Source of the DNA: Paenibacillus polysaccharolyticus
Lineage (GTDB): Bacteria; Bacillota; Bacilli; Paenibacillales; Paenibacillaceae
Reading direction: 5' to 3'
Assembly: GCF_900102085.1 (NCBI RefSeq)
Contig: NZ_FMVM01000003.1
Location: forward strand, 62,001-126,000
DNA: 64,000 nt
Made by a program: the position numbers and the translations under genes. The notes beneath the pieces were generated by a model. It did no database searches. It saw only the letters and a program-made list of their open reading frames with translations, and was not told the origin of the DNA. Shown here piece after piece: positions 37,905 through 46,905 of the stretch. Each line of letters begins with the position of its first letter. Position 1 is the first letter of the stretch.

Positions 37905-38299
37905 GGTCTCTGTACCTCCTTCCAAAAAGAAAGCTTTAACAATTCACCCGATGCACTTCGGTTATATTCAACTCGATAATTCCCATCCAGCTCAACCGGA
38001 ATCATAGCTGATCGATGTTCAAGTGCATCAACCACATACTCATGACCGTCTAACTCAACATGAACCCCTGTACCTGTCATTTGCCGCACCGTATGCAGAA
38101 CCTCAGCTCCGGTGTATCCGACAAAACCACCTGTAAGAAGTGTCGTATGAACTCTTCCTTCCATAGCCGCATTTGTTTTCACCCTGTCATTCAAGGCTTC
38201 GTTTAAAATACGGATATTCCACTGCCCGTGCAGGCAGGCTGTCACAAAAAGGACAACCGCCGTACAGAACAGCATCATATGCTGTGTGTTCCGGGTCAT
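37901..38299 (-). CDS. Small single-TM protein of the Tad-like cluster
   Basis: 132 residues from ATG 38299 (GGAG ~10 nt upstream; TTG 38305 is the longer option). N-terminal segment MMLFCTAVVLFVTACL (~8-24) followed by a short extracellular domain. A Cys at the end of the hydrophobic stretch (VTAC) could be read as a lipobox, but the flanking residues are not convincing. Unrecognised family; pseudopilin role inferred from operon position only. Confidence 0.55.
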   Translation of the reverse strand: MTRNTQHMMLFCTAVVLFVTACLHGQWNIRILNEALNDRVKTNAAMEGRVHTTLLTGGFVGYTGAEVLHTVRQMTGTGVHVELDGHEYVVDALEHRSAMIPVELDGNYRVEYNRSASGELLKLSFWKEVQRP

Positions 38300-38315
38300 A
38301 TTCAACCAGCTCCAG

Positions 38316-38801
38316 TCAGGATTGCTGGAAAATCAGACCTCTAACCACATTGGATCGGTCTTTAACGATAATGGCCTTAAATTTACCGCTTGGATTAACG
38401 TATTGATTGTCCTTTTCACTCATCGTCTGATTAATGCTGCCTACCTTGTCATCAGGTGCAATGACAGAACCATAGTCCGCATTATTAACGTCCTGAGAGA
38501 TGTTGAGCTGATTACCGTACCACTGTCCGCCTTTGTTTTTACCTGTAATAACCTGAATACCAAACTGGTCCTTGTCCGCGTATTTCCGTAAAGCATTGGT
38601 CACTTGTGATCCACTGATGGTTGTTCCGTCATACACCGTAAATGCTGCCTGAGAAAGCTCGGTTTGAATATCTGCAAAGTTATTCTGGGCTGTTTTCGTT
38701 GCCTCCTGAGCCGAAATAAATAACAACACTACAATCGTAATCAAAGCAATCGTCAAAAATATCCCCGCTGCCACCTTTAAAGCACTTGATGCATTATTCA
38801 T
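38316..38801 (-). CDS. Pilin-like candidate of the Tad-like cluster
   Basis: 161 residues with a short polar leader (MNNASSALKVAAG), a hydrophobic helix (~13-30) continuing into an amphipathic helix rich in Ala/Gln/Thr, and a small C-terminal domain. The leader-Gly-helix layout recalls a prepilin, but the Glu normally at +5 of type IV pilins or the E-Y of Flp pilins is missing. AGGAGG precedes the ATG. It lies 62 nt after the TadB-TadC fusion gene, where a pilin subunit would be expected. Confidence 0.6.
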   Translation of the reverse strand: MNNASSALKVAAGIFLTIALITIVVLLFISAQEATKTAQNNFADIQTELSQAAFTVYDGTTISGSQVTNALRKYADKDQFGIQVITGKNKGGQWYGNQLNISQDVNNADYGSVIAPDDKVGSINQTMSEKDNQYVNPSGKFKAIIVKDRSNVVRGLIFQQS

Positions 38802-38863
38802 ACTAAATACCCTCCTAAAGTGTTATGAATGATTATTTTTCAGTTCTTCGCACAAGCGAAACA

Positions 38864-40930
38864 CTACAGTTTCTGGATTTGTTCATAATACATGCTCATC
38901 TGTACAAAACTCATGCCTACCAGCGGAATAACAAGATACATGAAGATCAGAGCGTACATGGGTGTAAAACCGATCGTCCTCCCCCATCCAGCCTTGATAT
39001 CTATGATTTTGCTGTACTCCTGTTTGCGCTGTTCAAAATAAAAGGCCATCATGCTTTCTAAATCATCGAAAGCTTCTCGAATGGATATTTTACCTAGAGC
39101 CAGTTGCAGTTTATCAATCAAACGTTGAAATTCAGGCAAACCCACCTCCTCTTTTAATTGTTCAAGCGCTTGTTCAGGCCCATGTTCGAAGTGCAACAAA
39201 CACTTTTGTAGTGGCCTTTTGAAAATGACAGCGAATCGATTAAGCCATTCTACGATCTCCTCCACAGACATTCGATCCATCTCTCGTAAAATCGAAATGA
39301 CTGTCTGAAATTGATAAATTTCATGCCTCATATCGAGCCTTCGCATTTTACGCTGGAACAACATAAGCCAGATGGGCAGATTATATCCCCCTATACCTAT
39401 AAGCAGTGCTAAAACAATCTCCCACCATCGCATATATTGGTTGTTATATGCTTCGATCTTGTCTATAATCCGCTGAATTGTTGCCGTCTGAGCATCATGA
39501 TTAAGCTGGGCTGGTGCAAGTTGCAACAGCGCATTGGAAATATCCTCATATGTGGTTGCTCGCTTCATCTCAACATACGCCATAACTTTTCCATCCAGTG
39601 CGGTCTTCTCTCGGGCAACTTTCAAATCTGCCTCTGACATTGCACCAAACATGCGGTCATCCCTGATTGGATCGTGCAATATGTGATTCCGCTCGACTTG
39701 ATGTAGCAAAAGAATCAAGCCTACAGTCAGAACCAGACAACTTGCGAATAGCAATAATCTGCGAATAGCTAACCATTCGTATTTCAGCTCGGTACTGCTC
39801 TCTCTCATTAACCTGATCGTCTGATTGTAAGGAGTTGTTCCTGGTTTGGCTGCAAAGAGTATCGCCAGCCTCCGCAAAAAAAGTTGCTTATACAAAAAAC
39901 GATCCAGTCTGTATTGTTTCTTCCCGGAACGGTAGCGGGTTTCATCATATTGCTGAAGACGCTGTAATAGCAAGTAAGCAACAATGATGATAATGTATAT
40001 GGATATTTTAGTGATAAAACCAAGTTTGCTACGATAAAAATCATCCATCGTCGGGAAACTGACCCGAGCCCAACGCTCAATTGGCCCTGTAAAGAGTACA
40101 GGTACAAGAGCAATCACGTTTAACCCTTGTAGCAGATAATCAAGCCTATCACGCCTTAATATCTCCAGGTGTATCTCCTGAGTAAGATTACCTATACCTT
40201 TCAGATAGATGGAGCCCTGCTCCTTGTCCTTATCTCCGAACTCCATCACCATATAAGATACCCCGGCAAAACCTTTGAGAAAACGGTTGGGTGCCACTTC
40301 ATAATATCGTTCAAGTGCTTCATTGGGGTCGGGAGAAGTCAACGCTTCATAGATTAGCCTCACCTGCTCGGCAGCTTCTCCTGTACCTGCTTCGGACGCT
40401 TCATAGAGCGCTTCCTCAACCATCCCATGCTGATGATACCGATGTCTTACATCGGCGAACAAATCTAGCATTTGCACCAGCAGTTTTTTCTCCATACGAC
40501 TCAGGCACATATCTAACACAAGACTGTTCAGCACGATAGCACACAGCGCAGCCAGAAGAATAAAAGCGATACCTGGCTGTAACCAAAACAACACTGTACT
40601 AACACTTCCGTACCCGCCCATAATAATCAGAACAACAGTCATCGTGACTCTGCGAAGCGCTGGTTCATCACTGGCATAACGATATGAGATTCTTTTTTGC
40701 ACTTGCAAAATATACGTGGAAAGCAAGGGTATCTTCATACCGACTTGATATGCCTGCAACAGGAAACTTCCCCAATCTCTATACTTCTTACCTTGAAAAT
40801 TCACGATTTTCCCCGCAGCGTACATCGAGGTTAACTCCCTCTGCCTCAGCATACGAAGAATGATCAGCGTGATGACTAAACCAACTACACAAAAACCGAC
40901 TACAACCAACAATAGCCATTTAATGCTCAT
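38864..40930 (-). CDS. TadB-TadC-type inner membrane platform protein (fused)
   Basis: 688 residues with several membrane segments (~1-25, ~105-150, ~270-295, ~315-335, ~410-430, ~515-535, ~655-680). Two cytoplasmic blocks each resemble a GspF/T2SSF helical domain: one around LLVQMLDLFADVRHRYHQHGMVEEAL and one around FQTVISILREMDRMSVEEIVEWL. Ordinary Tad loci have two genes, tadB and tadC, of ~300 residues each, so this reads as a fusion. The start ATG 40930 overlaps the ATPase stop by 11 bases and has GGGGTGA upstream. Confidence 0.72.
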   Translation of the reverse strand: MSIKWLLLVVVGFCVVGLVITLIILRMLRQRELTSMYAAGKIVNFQGKKYRDWGSFLLQAYQVGMKIPLLSTYILQVQKRISYRYASDEPALRRVTMTVVLIIMGGYGSVSTVLFWLQPGIAFILLAALCAIVLNSLVLDMCLSRMEKKLLVQMLDLFADVRHRYHQHGMVEEALYEASEAGTGEAAEQVRLIYEALTSPDPNEALERYYEVAPNRFLKGFAGVSYMVMEFGDKDKEQGSIYLKGIGNLTQEIHLEILRRDRLDYLLQGLNVIALVPVLFTGPIERWARVSFPTMDDFYRSKLGFITKISIYIIIIVAYLLLQRLQQYDETRYRSGKKQYRLDRFLYKQLFLRRLAILFAAKPGTTPYNQTIRLMRESSTELKYEWLAIRRLLLFASCLVLTVGLILLLHQVERNHILHDPIRDDRMFGAMSEADLKVAREKTALDGKVMAYVEMKRATTYEDISNALLQLAPAQLNHDAQTATIQRIIDKIEAYNNQYMRWWEIVLALLIGIGGYNLPIWLMLFQRKMRRLDMRHEIYQFQTVISILREMDRMSVEEIVEWLNRFAVIFKRPLQKCLLHFEHGPEQALEQLKEEVGLPEFQRLIDKLQLALGKISIREAFDDLESMMAFYFEQRKQEYSKIIDIKAGWGRTIGFTPMYALIFMYLVIPLVGMSFVQMSMYYEQIQKL

Positions 40931-42746
40931 AGGTTTCACCCCAGTGTTGTCCAATAAACCGCCCAAACTTCTCGGCATCTGGTAGCGTCATCTGCTCCTG
41001 CATGTCTTCGATGCTAGAAGCCGAGATCGGAGCAGTAGCCACATATTTCCCATGACGATACTCTACGACATTTCTAAATGTGAACCCCGCCCTTTCTTCC
41101 ATACTTTCCGCTTCACGGAAATGGGGAATACATTCAGTAATCCGCTCAATATATCTGTGGCCCTCTGCATCTTTTTTCATATGAACATCAAAGTTAATGA
41201 CACTGACAACCTGTTCTTCGGCAATATGTTCATGCTGAAACATGCCTGTTTTAAGTAATGAATTCCGGAGTGAAAACACCAGATCACGGAATGTCTTGGC
41301 GTGATGCGTAAACAGGGTAAACAAACTCGCCACCTGTGACATCTGAATCATCCAGGCAGCCACCTCATCACTCGCAACCTCACCAAGAATGTTTACTGTC
41401 CCATCTGTTTTTTTCTGTAAATCTAGTCCTTGCTGACCCGATATATGTTCCGTTTCCCGAAAACTCAGAATGTTACGGCGACTGTATATCCGTCTTAATT
41501 GCAACTCAAATGCCATCTCCTGTACACGCAAAGTATAGGAAGCATAGATATGTTTCACCATCGCCATCAGCAATGTTGTTTTACCAGAGCCCTGTGCACC
41601 GGTTACTGCCGTGATCCGACTACCTTTCATCAAATATTGCAACAGTTCTATTGGTAATTGTACGTTGTTACCTGTAATCAATTGTTCAAGGGAGGCGTTG
41701 GGAATATCAAACTTCCGAACAAAGAATGCCCAGGATTCCGCAAAAGGAGGACGCACAACGACAACACGTGAGCCGTCTTTCATCTCATTCACTTTATAAC
41801 CACTTGCTTCCGATAATTGACCAGGATAATTGTATTTATATATGTTCTGACACACTCGTTTCAATTCCCGGATACTGCCAAAGCTTAAGAAAGACAAATG
41901 AATAGACTTCCCTTTATAAAAAATCCATACACTCTCCATCCCGCTTAGCGGTTGCTCGTTATGCTCATCCTCAAAAGCATGTTCCAACAGATCATTCCAT
42001 GAAGCCGGTACATGATTTCCCGTATGTGGCAGTATTTCAAGAGCCCCGCTTACCCCTCCACTGACACCATCGATCCGTTGATCCCTGATTTCATCTACTA
42101 CCGAGAACCCTTTATATTGCTGATATATACGCTGCACGATAATTTCTACCTTTTCTCTAAATCCCAATTCCCGGTATTCACAATCAAAAACATGCTGGAT
42201 ATCTTGATCGGAAATATAGTAACTTCCGCCATCTTCTGAGCCTTCTTCCAATCGGAGTTTACCTAAATCATAGGTATCAATCATTCTGGAAAGAGCATCT
42301 ACCCCAAATTGCTCACGGTATAAATAAAAGATGATCTCGAAGCGGTCTTGCACGCTTAACCGTTCTGGTTCAGCAAACATCATCACTTCATCGACGTTGG
42401 ATTTATTCAAACCAATACTTCGTGTCAACAAGTCACTAATCAGGTTTTTGACATACGTCTTGTCACTGATGCTTCCTGATACACAGCTTTTGAGCGCCTT
42501 TCTCATCTCAGCTCGTTGATTGATTCTGCGGCGATACTCTTCTTCATGTAACCCGGCATCGGCAAGCTGGCTATGGCTTATTTCATGCAATGAATTTTTC
42601 ACTTGTTCAATCAATGTCTCAAACGTAAGGTACTCTTGCTCAGGTATACGTTCATTTTTTTCCCGCATATAGGCTCGATACTTGAACCATACATACCATA
42701 TACCTGTAATTAGAATCATTGTGATGAATATCGCATTCCAGACCAC
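40920..42746 (-). CDS. TadA/CpaF-like secretion ATPase with N-terminal membrane anchor
   Basis: 608 residues. A hydrophobic segment (~3-22, IFITMILITGIWYVWF) precedes a ~350-residue N-terminal domain and a RecA-like motor: Walker A GAQGSGKTT (~385), Asp/Glu-box region RVQEMAFELQLRRI, Walker B-like VNILGEVAS (~450) and His-box LFTHHAKT. Type II/IV secretion ATPases energise pilus assembly. The Walker B lacks the usual Arg after GEV and the His box has HHAK instead of HANS. The start is GTG 42746 with GGGGAG upstream. Confidence 0.82.
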   Translation of the reverse strand: MVWNAIFITMILITGIWYVWFKYRAYMREKNERIPEQEYLTFETLIEQVKNSLHEISHSQLADAGLHEEEYRRRINQRAEMRKALKSCVSGSISDKTYVKNLISDLLTRSIGLNKSNVDEVMMFAEPERLSVQDRFEIIFYLYREQFGVDALSRMIDTYDLGKLRLEEGSEDGGSYYISDQDIQHVFDCEYRELGFREKVEIIVQRIYQQYKGFSVVDEIRDQRIDGVSGGVSGALEILPHTGNHVPASWNDLLEHAFEDEHNEQPLSGMESVWIFYKGKSIHLSFLSFGSIRELKRVCQNIYKYNYPGQLSEASGYKVNEMKDGSRVVVVRPPFAESWAFFVRKFDIPNASLEQLITGNNVQLPIELLQYLMKGSRITAVTGAQGSGKTTLLMAMVKHIYASYTLRVQEMAFELQLRRIYSRRNILSFRETEHISGQQGLDLQKKTDGTVNILGEVASDEVAAWMIQMSQVASLFTLFTHHAKTFRDLVFSLRNSLLKTGMFQHEHIAEEQVVSVINFDVHMKKDAEGHRYIERITECIPHFREAESMEERAGFTFRNVVEYRHGKYVATAPISASSIEDMQEQMTLPDAEKFGRFIGQHWGETYEH

Positions 42747-42753
42747 TAGAGAT

Positions 42754-43584
42754 TCAGGCTCCCCTTTCCAGCCTCTTCAGCACAGTACGCATGCCCGTAC
42801 CATCCATAATCAGGCGAGCGAGTTCAGCCATAGCTGAGGCAAAACTCCCTTTTTGAACTTGTTTTTTCTCAGTCAGACTCTCCAGTTGCAAGTATCTGGC
42901 GACATCTCTGCGGTTGATCGCATCCAGATACCCGGTCGTATACGGGACAGCGGAAAGACTTCCCTTGTATCTAAAACCACGCTTTATATTGGAGAGTGTA
43001 GCACGAGAATGCGAATCATATTTATTGATAAGTACATGTAGCTTCCGTTCCGTTATTTGTTCAGGCAGGATCTCTTCGAAAAAGTGTTCCAGATGCCTCA
43101 TATTCTGATTCAGAACAACGACAACAACATCAGCCTGCTGCACAATAAGCTGTGAATCAACATTAGATTGCCCTGCATCCAGAAGCACAAGATCATAACA
43201 TTGATTAGCAGTCTCCAGCAGTTTTTTTAACAACTCCTCTTTTTCACTCACAGAGCGCTCCTTTCTATAGATGCTCCCAGTCAGTAGATCAAGCTGCTCT
43301 TTCAACAGCGGTTTGGTGTAATCTTTCAGGTTGTGCTTGTTAAGGCTACCACTAATAAACAGCCGTTCGACAGCATCCCAACCATTTTCTTCAAAAGAAT
43401 ATGAGACATCGGCTGAACTCTTCTCATCCTGAAATATTCCTGATTCTACACCATAATTTGCCGGACCTGTGTTGACAAGCAATACTCTGGCTCTATACTG
43501 GAATGCTGTCGCATAGGCACTCATTAATGCACTTGAGGAACATCCCGTTTCAGCAAATGGACTCCAAAAAGCAATCGTACTCAT
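42754..43584 (-). CDS. MinD/ParA-like (TadZ/CpaE-type) protein with degenerate P-loop
   Basis: 276 residues with the SIMIBI fold pattern: strand-loop-helix at the N terminus, LVNTGP at the switch I position, CYDLVLLDAGQSN as the Walker B-like strand and VVVVLNQN downstream. The P-loop reads SPFAETGCSSSAL and has no Lys, so ATP hydrolysis of the usual kind is unlikely. TadZ proteins that localise Tad machines to the pole often have atypical Walker A motifs. Start overlaps the previous stop as ATGA. Confidence 0.75.
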   Translation of the reverse strand: MSTIAFWSPFAETGCSSSALMSAYATAFQYRARVLLVNTGPANYGVESGIFQDEKSSADVSYSFEENGWDAVERLFISGSLNKHNLKDYTKPLLKEQLDLLTGSIYRKERSVSEKEELLKKLLETANQCYDLVLLDAGQSNVDSQLIVQQADVVVVVLNQNMRHLEHFFEEILPEQITERKLHVLINKYDSHSRATLSNIKRGFRYKGSLSAVPYTTGYLDAINRRDVARYLQLESLTEKKQVQKGSFASAMAELARLIMDGTGMRTVLKRLERGA

Positions 43585-44294
43585 GCCCTCATCCTCCCCG
43601 CTTCTTTGATCGCACGGCGGCTGCTAACGCTCTCCCACCCGGTCAGTTGTTCCACAACACGACATAAGGATTTTTTGTAATTTCTGGACAGTGGGCCGAG
43701 ATTCACACGGTGGTAATGTTCATTTTCAAGCTTGACCGCAGCACTTAGTTCATCCCACGGGAGGATCAGGGACTCCCCGGTCCAACGAAAGGGAACACCC
43801 TCAAGGTAGGCCCACAGATAACGGGCTTCAAGTCTACAATCCACTCCATTAATCAGCATTCGTTGGAAAGCCAGCTCTTCAGGAAACTCATGCTCGTTGA
43901 ATAACTTTTCCAGCCACCCTTTCCCTCGTTCCAGATTATATCGTTCATAATCGCTCACCCAGACGCGAACTTCTGCGGTAAGCCATAAATGACGTGAAGC
44001 AAAGTGCAAGGTCTCGATGTCATATAACACATAATCATAACCATCCAGGCTCTCACCGTTGATCTGCAAATGCTGTTCTACCGCCATTGAAGTAACAAAA
44101 TGACATGCAATATCAAATCCCTCAAATTCCACAACTCGTAATGATTGCTGATGATCTCCGACACTGTATCCATATTTTTGTTGCAACGTACCGTCCACTA
44201 AGAGAACCCGCTTACCTGTTGAAGCAAGTATTTTACTCAGATATAACATCAGATCATTTTTCTCACATAATCCTGCAAAAATCCAAATGTGCAC
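43581..44294 (-). CDS. Second MinD-like protein without a P-loop
   Basis: 237 residues. The N terminus IWIFAGLCEKNDLMLYLSKIL followed by GKRVLLVDGT has the order of a MinD/ParA fold, and DGYDYVLYDIETL takes the place of the Walker B strand, but the loop CEKNDL cannot form a P-loop. No other family is recognised. GTG 44294 is preceded by GAGGGG at 9 nt. It overlaps the next MinD-like gene by 4 bases, suggesting equal production and perhaps a heterodimer. Confidence 0.62.
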   Translation of the reverse strand: MHIWIFAGLCEKNDLMLYLSKILASTGKRVLLVDGTLQQKYGYSVGDHQQSLRVVEFEGFDIACHFVTSMAVEQHLQINGESLDGYDYVLYDIETLHFASRHLWLTAEVRVWVSDYERYNLERGKGWLEKLFNEHEFPEELAFQRMLINGVDCRLEARYLWAYLEGVPFRWTGESLILPWDELSAAVKLENEHYHRVNLGPLSRNYKKSLCRVVEQLTGWESVSSRRAIKEAGRMRA

Positions 44295-44354
44295 TGATCA
44301 GCGCCCCTCAATCTCAATTTAATGTTGTTATAAGAATTAATGATTTAATGCAAA

Positions 44355-45377
44355 TTACTCATTTCCCGTCAGCAATTGCTGTTGCTCGTTCAAAGTTGAA
44401 GATTCAATAACGTCCGGTGCCTCTCCCGTGTGATCTGTTCCCCTATTGCCTGATCCGTCGTTCCAGATCGTTCCTTGATGCTCAGATGAATCTTGAACTG
44501 TTGGCCTTTTATTATACGTAACAGAAGACTGTGCCACATCTTGTTCGACACCATTAGATGGGGCTGACATGGAGGCAGCGAGCGAACTTTCGAGTGAACT
44601 TCGAACTTGTCTCGATAATTCCTGCTCGGCATGACGAACGATGTTGGGATCACTCTCCAGTAGCTTTAACACTTCGGAATTGGCTGGATACGTCGGAATA
44701 GCTGCTGTCTGAAATTGTGGTTCTACATAGGTTAGAGCGTAGATTGAAGCTTTATGTAAATAGGCATCCACGATTGCACTGGACAACGACAAAATTTCTT
44801 CTTCTGTCATCGTAATCCATAGTGTTGCTGCGTTTAACCGTTCCACCTTTTTCTTGGACAAGAGAATGTAGTCTTGACCTGTAGGAAACTGAATACGTAC
44901 GTCGATCATGTCTCCTTTGGCTAGCGAAGATGGTAGCAATACCACTTGCAACTCGCGATTTCTTAAATCAGCCGATGCAGGTGTTCCCTCATATACCATC
45001 TCCGTTGTAATCGCCGTTCCTTTTTTAAGCTCAATTTTAGCTGACTGTCCTTCCAGCTTTTGCGAACTAGACCATAGATTGCGTGGAGCCTGAGCGTCCG
45101 GTATTGCAATCAGTTTCAGATCCTCTGGTGAGATAAGTTCTCCCGCTTCGATATCCCTGATGGTTACCCACCCTCGGGCACCAGAATTCCACTGCTGCAA
45201 CAATTCCGCTTCTTTCTCCTCATACGCTGATAGATAACGGGCCTCCATAGCTGATCTGACATCCTCTTTGGTGCTCAGCTGATATACCACATAACCTCCA
45301 AAAATCATACCGACAGCTCCTGCTCCAATCAGTCCTGCATAAATCAGTTGACGACTTTGTTTTCTTAATTTGGACAA
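44355..45377 (-). CDS. CpaB/RcpC-like SAF-domain protein
   Basis: 340 residues: membrane anchor (~11-32), a charged spacer, then a SAF domain (WVTIRDIEAGELISPEDLKLIAIPD ... LKKGTAITTEMVYEG, ~70-135) and an RcpC-type domain with KGDMIDVRIQF. The last ~80 residues are a Ser/Thr/Gln-rich disordered tail. In Gram-negative Tad systems CpaB/RcpC works with the outer-membrane secretin; here there is no secretin, so a wall-associated role is inferred. TTG 45377 has AAAGGAG upstream and is 16 nt past the kinase gene. Confidence 0.78.
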   Translation of the reverse strand: MSKLRKQSRQLIYAGLIGAGAVGMIFGGYVVYQLSTKEDVRSAMEARYLSAYEEKEAELLQQWNSGARGWVTIRDIEAGELISPEDLKLIAIPDAQAPRNLWSSSQKLEGQSAKIELKKGTAITTEMVYEGTPASADLRNRELQVVLLPSSLAKGDMIDVRIQFPTGQDYILLSKKKVERLNAATLWITMTEEEILSLSSAIVDAYLHKASIYALTYVEPQFQTAAIPTYPANSEVLKLLESDPNIVRHAEQELSRQVRSSLESSLAASMSAPSNGVEQDVAQSSVTYNKRPTVQDSSEHQGTIWNDGSGNRGTDHTGEAPDVIESSTLNEQQQLLTGNE

Positions 45378-45393
45378 AAGAGGCTCTCCTTTC

Positions 45394-46881
45394 CTAATCT
45401 CCTCTACTCATGTACTTTTTAAGTGAAAAAAATGAACGTTTTGGGGTCTGCCCTACCATTAAATGCCCTAGAATTTGTGAGAATACCCTATCCATATGAA
45501 CATCCTTGTCAAATGGGTCCTGCTGCAGTGGTAATCCGTATACGTGGGATGTATCCAGTGTTCTACGTACACGCTCCACTGCGTCTGTTGCGGCGAGCGG
45601 AAGGCAGTATATCCATTTCTCTCGGGGAAAGCGATAATGCGTGCGTACAAAAGCTCCAATCTCCGCTTGTTTCCATTCAGCACCAGAACCAATAATGATA
45701 GGCAGATCCGCGCGTAAAAACTCCTCTAATCGATTCTGATCCTGTCCGCTTCCTAGATCCATCACAATAAATTGATAGCTGCCGCCCAGCAGGGATAAAA
45801 TATCGGCCCGGCCAGACTGCTTCCAATAATGCACGCCATCCACCGCAAACTGCCTGCTTGATGCTACAGGTTTACCACCTAGCGCAATGTGCTGGATACG
45901 TGTAAATGATTGAGAGCGAGGCGACATTTCGATCACTGCGACCTTAAAGTTCTGCCTCTCCAGATAATGGCTGATCGCTATAGCTGTATGAGTAACTCCA
46001 GCACCAGCTGAAACCCCGGTAAGAGCAATCACTCTCGTACCCCCGCCAAGCGTTAGTTGTTGATCTACAGGCGAGGACATCATTCCCGGTATTCGAAGCA
46101 GCTCCTTCCTCACCTCATTCGCCGTTTGAAACCTTTCATTCACGTCATATCGTAGCAATCGTCTGACAACAGGGGCGTATGTTCGCGGGACATCACTCCG
46201 TATAGAACTTTCTACGCCTTGAATCCATTCGGTGTAAGCTCCACTCGTCATTAGATACAGCATCAGGGCTCCAAGACCATATAGATCTGAACGGGCATCC
46301 GTTTGTCCGGAACCATATTGTTCTGGTGCCGCAAATCCGGCAGTCCCGAGTTTAACCGTATCTTCAGCAAGATGCGTCTTATAACTGCGGGCAATGCCAA
46401 AATCAATCAAGCGCACTTCATGCTCTGGTGTAATCATAATGTTGGACGGCTTCAGGTCTCGGTAAATGACAGGAGGATCCAAGTTATGCAAATAACTTAG
46501 AACATCCAGTAATTGAAGTACAAATTCCATCAACTGTTCCACCGGAATTTTACCCCGGCACTGTTTGAAGTAGTCGCTCAGCGTTAACCCTTCAATATAT
46601 TCCATGACAAGGTACGTATAACCGTCATCGTCAGGAGCAAAAAAATCAACAATCTGCGGAAGTCTCGGATACCGAAGTGATGTCAACAGAGCCGCTTCTC
46701 TCTCCATACTGCCTTCATAGGGCATCTTCGTGACACTTTCCTTCACAGCCCAGATCTTACCTGGCAGCTTCAAATCCTCTGCCTCATACACATGGCTCAT
46801 TCCTCCTGAACCAAGAATCGATAGGATGCGATATCTACCTCCCAGCAGGCTCCCGCGTTCCAGCCTCGCCGGATGTCTCAT
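45394..46881 (-). CDS. Ser/Thr protein kinase fused to a MinD/TadZ-like domain
   Basis: 495 residues. Residues ~10-260 form a Hanks-type kinase: glycine loop GSGGMSHVYEA, WAVKES Lys, catalytic YRDLKPSN (His of HRD replaced by Tyr), IDFGIAR and AAPEQYG. After a short linker (~275) a MinD-like domain begins: VIALTGVSAGAGVTHTAIAI, then KVAVIEMSP and YQFIVMDLGSG; its P-loop lacks the Lys. There is no membrane segment or PASTA repeat, unlike PrkC/PknB. ATG 46881, preceded by AAGGAGG, is preferred to the frame's earlier GTG. First gene of the Tad-like operon. Confidence 0.85.
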   Translation of the reverse strand: MRHPARLERGSLLGGRYRILSILGSGGMSHVYEAEDLKLPGKIWAVKESVTKMPYEGSMEREAALLTSLRYPRLPQIVDFFAPDDDGYTYLVMEYIEGLTLSDYFKQCRGKIPVEQLMEFVLQLLDVLSYLHNLDPPVIYRDLKPSNIMITPEHEVRLIDFGIARSYKTHLAEDTVKLGTAGFAAPEQYGSGQTDARSDLYGLGALMLYLMTSGAYTEWIQGVESSIRSDVPRTYAPVVRRLLRYDVNERFQTANEVRKELLRIPGMMSSPVDQQLTLGGGTRVIALTGVSAGAGVTHTAIAISHYLERQNFKVAVIEMSPRSQSFTRIQHIALGGKPVASSRQFAVDGVHYWKQSGRADILSLLGGSYQFIVMDLGSGQDQNRLEEFLRADLPIIIGSGAEWKQAEIGAFVRTHYRFPREKWIYCLPLAATDAVERVRRTLDTSHVYGLPLQQDPFDKDVHMDRVFSQILGHLMVGQTPKRSFFSLKKYMSRGD

Positions 46882-46905
46882 AGGTCTACCTCCTTCCAAA
46901 CAACA

